The notes beneath the pieces are model-generated. The model was not told the DNA's origin, did no database searches, and worked only from the letters and a program-made list of their open reading frames with translations. A DNA stretch of 64,000 nucleotides. Origin: Zygnema cylindricum. Taxonomy: Eukaryota > Streptophyta > Zygnematophyceae > Zygnematales > Zygnemataceae. The stretch covers positions 1-64,000 of the forward strand of contig JBBHKE010001493.1 in the NCBI GenBank assembly GCA_037447655.1, read 5' to 3'. The position numbers were made by a program, and so were the translations under genes. Positions 57,899 to 64,000 of this stretch are shown here, in pieces. Positions within the stretch are counted from its first letter, which is position 1. Each line of letters begins with the position of its first letter.

Positions 57899-58563
57899 CT
57901 GTTGGAAGGCAAAAAGTCATGTTGGGCGACTCTTGTGAGAAGTTTTTTTCTTGTTTCAAGTACATTTTGTATTTTGCTTTACATCAAGTTAATTCCAGTC
58001 GAAAAACAAAGCTCCAAGGAATGAATTCTGAAGTCGACAAAAAAACAGGAAAAGCGGCAAAAAGCGGAATACATGAACAGAAAACAAACAGAATTTAGGA
58101 AAGCTATTGAAGACAAGCATTATTCGCGGGATTTGTCGAACTCTACTGTTAGGGTTTCACCTAAATATTTAGTGACAGGCTAGTTTTTGAGTTAGGGTTT
58201 TTTTTCCTTTTTCAGACCCATAGTTTCATGCTGGTAATTGTCTCTGAGCTTCTCTTTTTCTTTGTATTAAGACCTTACCTAATCTACCGGCGCAAGCCAA
58301 CCTGCAAGGTTTCCCTCCAGACCATCTTCTACTTGCTGTGATTTGTGGATTGTGTCTGTGGACTTGGTGTTTTCTTGCTGTTTGGACGCTGACCGTACGG
58401 GCTGGTACTCACCTTCCCTGGCCTTGGAGGAATACCGGTTATCTCGGCTCTTTCATCTGGCTAAGGAAGGGTTCTTACTAGCTGATTGGACTCCTGTAGG
58501 GAATATTGATGACTTCAGGGCCTAGTGGCTACTGTCGCAAATATTCCCGTACTTAATTTGTTT

Positions 58564-58670
58564 CTTTCTAATTTTCTTTATTCCTTGTGTCAATTGTTTT
58601 CTTTCTGTCTAGTTTATTTTAATTTGTTATCTTTCTAATTTTCTTTATTCCTTGTGTCAATTGTTTTCTT
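58564..58670. repeat. 40-bp direct repeat at 67-bp spacing
   Basis: 58564-58603 is repeated exactly at 58631-58670 (core TTATTCCTTGTGTCAATTG), pyrimidine-rich on the plus strand. Confidence 0.9.
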
Positions 58671-58753
58671 ATGTCTTTTTCTAGTTTTTTTTAGTGTTGA
58701 TACGAGTGCCCTAACAGGCTACTAACTACGTTGGTATTTTGAGCAGTGATCTC

Positions 58754-58825
58754 TTCTCGTCGATTCGGAGTTGGAGGTTCTCGTCGATTCGGAGTTGGAG
58801 GTTCTCGTCGATTCGGAGTTGGAGG
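58754..58825. repeat. 24-bp tandem repeat, three exact units
   Basis: Units at 58754-58777, 58778-58801 and 58802-58825 (core CGTCGATTCGGAGTTGGAGG). The unit length keeps frame, so both strands read as short peptide repeats (RRFGVGGS on plus, PPTPNRRE on minus), but there is no supporting gene structure. Confidence 0.95.
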
Positions 58826-60337
58826 GAGGTTGGAGCATCGTTGGGAGACCTTACAGATTGCTCCAAAATTAATATTTAATTTAAAATTTAATGAGTTATT
58901 TATGATGGGTATGATTTTTTTATTTTTTATTATATTAATATTAATATATATATATAGATATATATGAAAAAAATAGAAAGAAAAAAAAACATATATATAT
59001 AATAACAAATAAAACATTTTTTTTTTTTTATCTTTTGTTTTTTTTGTAATATTATTTTTTTGTCTTCTGTTTTTTTGCTTTTTTATCTTTTTTTTTCTTT
59101 CACTTTGTTTATTTTTTAAATGCTAAAAAGTGAAAGAGGACGTGAATAAGATAAACTTTATATTTTATATATATATACATATTTTTTATATTTCTATGTT
59201 GTAAGTCATAAAAATGTTTGTTGAAAGACAATGAGAGAGGACGCGAATAAGATAAGCTTTATATTTTATATATTTTTGAATACAATGGAGTTAAAAGATA
59301 AAAAAATAAATAATTGTAAGACACGTGACCCGACAAATATAATTTTTCTAACCCTCAATGTGACCAAATGAGACAAAAGCTAGAAAAACAAAATTAGAAA
59401 AAAAACCACTAAAATGCAAACAAAAAAAAGGAAAACAATCAAAATAGGACAGTATGTGAACAGCAATAGTTGATTAGAATAACACATCAAATAAAATAAT
59501 ATTCCACCCGTCGATACATATAGTACGTCAATTGAGACGCAACCGATTTGGAAATTAAAGTTAGTACTGGGGCGAGTAACAAACTTCAGCCGCTTCTCGT
59601 AGAAGCTAAAATTAAAAATGAGAAACACCAATATTAAAAGGCGGTAATACCATTTGACCAAAATAGTATAATGCTTCTCCGTTTTATCACCATGGCACTG
59701 TTTCATTCAAATATAAAGCTAGTGGCGACGAAGCAAACCTCAACCCACTTTGCCATAACTTTTATGGTTTGCAAAAGCAAAAGCAAAAAGGTAAAAGTTA
59801 AAACGAAAACGACAATCGCACCATCCGACACAAATAGCGTACTAGTATCTAATTTAGGACCAACTGAAACCTTTAAAATTAAGGTACAATTTTAGTTAAA
59901 TAATTCTCTATGTGGTTCTAAAACACGAGTTATGCCTGTTTGGCAAAAATTTTACAAGATCACGCGTCTCCGTGGCATTCACGTTTAACTTGTTGAATTC
60001 CGAGCCATGTGGGATGGTAGTTTTTCACACTATATATATATATATTTTATTCATTCGCCCACCCACATCATTTCCTACCGTGTCATTTGGGCGTCAAAAC
60101 GAGTCACATTTTTTATATGAGTATAAATCGTGTAGCCTTAATTTGCGAACTAATAAAAAACTGCATACAAAGTTTACGTGAAAACCAAAAATAGCATGCG
60201 CATACTGTAAAGCTAAACTATATATATCGTTTCATAAATTATTCGCTTTTATATAAAGTATAGTATAAAAGTACACATAAAAAAGTTTAAGGATCATTCT
60301 CTCGCCTCTGTTCTTCAATCACAAACTCTCTCTACAC

Positions 60338-60425
60338 TCTCCGTTCAACCTTCGCCCCTCTCTCTTTTCCGCTCTTTCAATTCTCCGTTCAACCTTCGCC
60401 CCTCTCTCTTTTCCGCTCTTTCAAT
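60338..60425. repeat. 44-bp tandem duplication
   Basis: 60338-60381 is repeated at 60382-60425 (core CCGTTCAACCTTCGCCCCTC), a pyrimidine-rich segment inside the AT-rich block. Confidence 0.9.
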
Positions 60426-60612
60426 TCTCTCAAGCATCATGGCTTTCTCCGCCCCCATGGATTGTACGTGCAACACCATGAGTGTGGCGTGCATCATGAT
60501 AAAAGTAAAGTACATTAAATGGCGTGATAGTTTACTTAAATGAGGAGAAAGTATGTTCTTTTGTTTTTTTTCTAATGTGAAAGTATGTCTATTTGTCTTC
60601 TTTCTGATTTTA

Positions 60613-60619
<7 letters not shown>

Positions 60620-60647
<28 letters not shown>

Positions 60648-60648
60648 T
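60620..60648. repeat. (ATT)n microsatellite
   Basis: About nine ATT units in the AT-rich block. The poly-Asn run in the minus-strand open frame is its translation. Confidence 0.9.
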
Positions 60649-61610
60649 TGCACCTTTTTTATTTTCATGGTATCATTGTATATTTGATATGATTTATTAA
60701 AACTTATTTTATGTCAATTCATTTTTTTTCAAAATGTGTAAGTTTTCTTTGTTAATACCTGTTACTAGCATACTCTTTTGTATTTTAACACTGTAACATG
60801 TTTTTTTTTATTTTAATTCCTTTAATTTTTAAAAATTTTGACTTTTTTTTCCAATCTATGTTGTTTCGCTTCTATATTTCACTATTTTTCACTATATTTC
60901 ATCCTCAAATTATGTTTCTCTATTGTGAGTTTTAAGCCAATCATCGTCCATTAACCCCACTACAAAATATTATTTTTATTTCTTCCTCTAATCTTCTCAT
61001 CCTTTCATACAAGAAATTTACCAAAACTTTCTTTTTTTGAGGTTTAATCAGAATCGTTATGCTTTACAAACTAAAAAGAAATCTAGCTTAAAATTTAACG
61101 TATTTAAGCGAATCGAATAACGCTTAAACTAAAAAAAAAGATCTAGCGAAAAATTATCTGATGAGAAAAAAATATTAAAATACGGTAAAAATATTTTTGT
61201 CAAAGAAAATGGAAGTTTTAAAAATGAATTAAACATAAAAAAAAAAAACAAAGACAAAAGAAAAGTAAAAAAAATATAAAAAAATATTCGATGAGAAAAA
61301 AGAAAAGTGAGAAAAATGTGAAAAAATATTAGATGAGAAAAACATATTGAAAAAACATAAAAATATTGTTGTCAACAAAATGGTCGAGTAAAAAAAAAAG
61401 AAAAAAAAAATAACCTACATTTTTTTTGGAAAAAAATATAAACCTACTAAGTTGTTTAAAATTGCATGATATTTATCAAATTTAAAAAAAATAAAAAATA
61501 AAGAAATGTCGTGTTAAATGTTACAAACTATAATTTAAAAAAAAGTAGCGCAAAGTAATTTTTGACGAAAGTTATATATGTTTATGAAATAGAAACAAAT
61601 TATCAACATT

Positions 61611-61716
61611 AAAAATTAACCATTTTTTTATATTATAAATGTTTTTAATTACGTAAAAAAACAAAAAATTAACCATTTTTTTATATTATAAATGTTTTTA
61701 ATTACGTAAAAAAACA
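61611..61716. repeat. 53-bp tandem duplication
   Basis: 61611-61663 is repeated at 61664-61716 (core AATGTTTTTAATTACGTAAA), apparently identical. Confidence 0.9.
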
Positions 61717-64000
61717 AAAAATATATAAAAAAAAAAAAATACATTACTAAAATAATAATTGAAAATGTTTCAATTACTATTAAAATTATAAATATAAAAC
61801 TAACAAAAACTGAAAAATATTCAATAAATCATTTGACATAAAATTATTAATACCTTTAAAATTTATGATTTTCATCGCTTTACAAAAATTTAAATCTTTT
61901 AATTTTTTTTTACAAAAACTCATTTTGATATTTTTATATATATTTTTCTCTAATTATCTATCATACAAAAAATTCTTTAATTGTCTATTCTATGAACTTT
62001 TTATTCTTTTATGAAAAATAGAGAGGAAAATAAATAATATTACTAATAATTAATATTTTTTTACATATTTTTATTAATTATTTTTAGGTTAAATATATAA
62101 CAATACTCATTAAAATGTAAAAAATATATAATTTTAAATTATTAAAAAAAAAAAACTAAATACAAACAAAAAAAACAAAAAAAAAAACAAAAAAAATATT
62201 TTAACTATAAAAAAATAAAGTTATTTACACTTAATACATAGTTAGATTCACACAATATATTTTTATAAATTAGTGACAAATTATTATTATTATTTTTCTT
62301 TTTTTGTTTTGTTATTTTAAACTGTCAGAATATAAATTAATTTTATTATATTTTTATGTATAAAATTATTTTTATTGTTTTAATATTTTTTTTTTTTTTT
62401 TTAAACTTGTTAAAAAATTTAAAATCAAAAAATAAATTAAAACAAAACTAGAAGAAAAACATTAAAAAATTGTAAACTATTTTACAAAATATATAATTAT
62501 AAAAATACTTTATATTACAAAATTAAAGAGTAAATTTTAAAATAAAACAAATAGTGAAAAATATCAAAAACCTTTAATAAAATAAAAAAAAAAAAATTAC
62601 AAAAACTGAAAAAAAATTGTCACTTATTTTAAAATTTCCCATTAATTTCCACGACACTGTTAATAAATGTTTATCTTAAGAAAAAAATGATAAAAAAGTT
62701 ATGCATGATAATTATTTTTATCGATTAAAACGAATTTGAATGATATTCTCAAAAAAAATCGAAAAAAGACAAAGGCAACTCATAAAAATAAAAACAAAAC
62801 ATTATGAATAAATCATAAAAAATTAGCTTACAATTAGTGAGAAAACTGCTGAAAACTTTGAAGAAAAACTATGTTCAAATTTAATAAAGTAAAAAAGATA
62901 AAATAAAAATTACTACATAAAAACTCACAAATAATAGGCACACCTTTACAAAAAACCTCCAAACAACAACAATTTTTTCATTTAATAATGTTTAGTCTTT
63001 TATTTTGTAATATACGTATTTTGTATGAAATTGTTTTATTACATTATTTAAAAAAAAAATGTTTTAATAATTTTATGTCTTAACATTTTATTTTTTTTCT
63101 CTTTAATTTTTTTCAAACATAATTTTTAAAGAAAAAAAGCAAAAATATTAAAAATAATTAATATAGTTTTCTATCAATAAATTTATAGAAATAATTTATA
63201 TTACAACAATTATAAATTATGATAATAAAATAAAAATCTAAAAATCTTTATGGCCAATCTTCTAGTATTATGTTAATTTATTTTTTTTTTATATTTTTTA
63301 ACATTGTTTTATAGTTTTTGTTTAATATATTTTTGAATATGAAAAATATTTACGTTTGATCAATATTATTTTTATTATTATTGAGATTTTGTTTTTTTTG
63401 CATCTTAGTTTTTAATATTTATTTATATTTCACATTTTTATTTTTTTAGTTTTTTCTCTGTTTCCTATTTTTTGATTTATTGTTTTTCCTATTTTATTTA
63501 TTTATAAAATATTTATATCTATATTTTGTCTTAACTTTATGTATAACTATCCATTTTTTTTTTTTGTTTCAAATTTAATATTATTTATGTTATTTCATTT
63601 ATAGTTATCAACTAATTGTTATTATTTTATTTGTTTTTTGCTTACTTTCTTTTGTTCATTCTTTTTGAATTAATTTAATTTACTTATAGTTTTTTATATT
63701 AAATTTTTTATTTGTTTACGTTAAAATGAAAAACAAACGTTTGGTGAAAGAACTAAAGGTAATATAGTACAAATATGAACATATTTTGACTCTGTTATCT
63801 CATAATATAAAAAAAAGTAATGGTACATCTTCATGTTTATGACGCTTTAAAATTTTTACATAAAAGTAAAACTAAACTAAAATATACGAATACAATAACA
63901 CTTTAAAACAACTTAGACATGTTTTTTGTGTAAACCTAATTTGCTTTTTCTATTTGTTCACTTCTCTTTGGTCGCCTCATTCTCTAACGACTTTTTTTGC

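Larger units (their letters stand above)
57899..58860. other. Gene-free stretch with a GC-richer island and short tandem repeats
   Basis: Between the MgtE-like fragment and the AT-rich block. About 58,270-58,530 and 58,740-58,860 are less AT-rich than the surroundings. A short open frame at 58343-58525 has no recognisable domain. It could be a decayed retroelement piece, but nothing proves that. Confidence 0.45.
58900..64000. other. Extremely AT-rich, low-complexity block without genes
   Basis: From about 58.9 kb the sequence consists mostly of A and T runs with very few G or C, except for less extreme stretches around 59.3-60.5 kb. All open frames are short and of the Lys/Asn/Phe/Ile type expected by chance. 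It contains microsatellites and short direct repeats listed separately, such as an AGAGGACG(T/C)GAATAAGATAA repeat near 59,135 and 59,235. I recognise no gene, RNA or transposon. Confidence 0.75.

Noticed and set aside
60345-60668. Asn-rich minus-strand open frame
   Set aside because: The Asn run is the (ATT)n microsatellite, and the rest is the 44-bp tandem duplication.
1-64000. CRISPR arrays, rRNA or tRNA genes, prokaryotic operons, phage or viral genes
   Set aside because: I looked for regularly spaced identical repeats, T-loop-like GTTCRANNC sequences in cloverleaf context, and ribosome-binding-site-led gene trains. I found none. The tandem repeats present are contiguous or irregular and the genes are spliced.

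Overview
This window looks like nuclear DNA from a photosynthetic green-lineage (streptophyte) eukaryote. Coding sequence is split into many short exons with GT-AG introns, and the AT-rich introns carry microsatellites and small fold-back transposons. One gene encodes a plastid-type J-domain plus ferredoxin protein, and several others match plant-type family architectures (Rab3GAP1, SOL1-like carboxypeptidase, PA-domain signal peptide peptidase-like protease, DUF155). I cannot name the species. A bryophyte, lycophyte or streptophyte alga would all fit. Nothing looks bacterial or viral.

Seven genes alternate strictly in strand. (1) Minus, 1,954-18,654: Rab3GAP catalytic subunit, about 22 exons. 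(2) Plus, 20,166-21,536: an intronless FAD-dependent oxidoreductase of the DAO/TDA3-like type. (3) Minus, 24,045-32,071: a membrane-anchored M14 zinc carboxypeptidase (carboxypeptidase D / SOL1-like). (4) Plus, 32,505-38,129: a DUF155 (RMND1/RRG-like) protein, probably mitochondrial. (5) Minus, 40,549-49,390: a signal peptide peptidase-like aspartic protease with a PA domain. (6) Plus, 50,238-56,443: a plastid J-domain plus [4Fe-4S] ferredoxin protein (DJC76/77-like). (7) Minus, 57,461-57,898: the CBS end of an MgtE-type magnesium transporter, visible only as a fragment. This gives three head-to-head pairs with gaps of about 1.5 kb, 0.43 kb and 0.85 kb. No shared pathway is evident. Products 3 and 5 enter the secretory membrane system, 1 acts on Rab GTPases, 4 is probably mitochondrial and 6 probably plastidial.

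Intergenic and intronic DNA is rich in short non-autonomous elements. One is a hAT-like element with a perfect 8-bp target-site duplication (19,517-19,848). Three recurring fold-back families have at least two members each. There is also a decayed minisatellite of about 46 bp inside a Rab3GAP1 intron, and many simple repeats. From about 58.9 kb to the end the sequence becomes extremely AT-rich and low-complexity, and I found no gene there.

Exon borders were placed by hand from splice motifs, reading phase and family similarity. Where phases do not join I say so.
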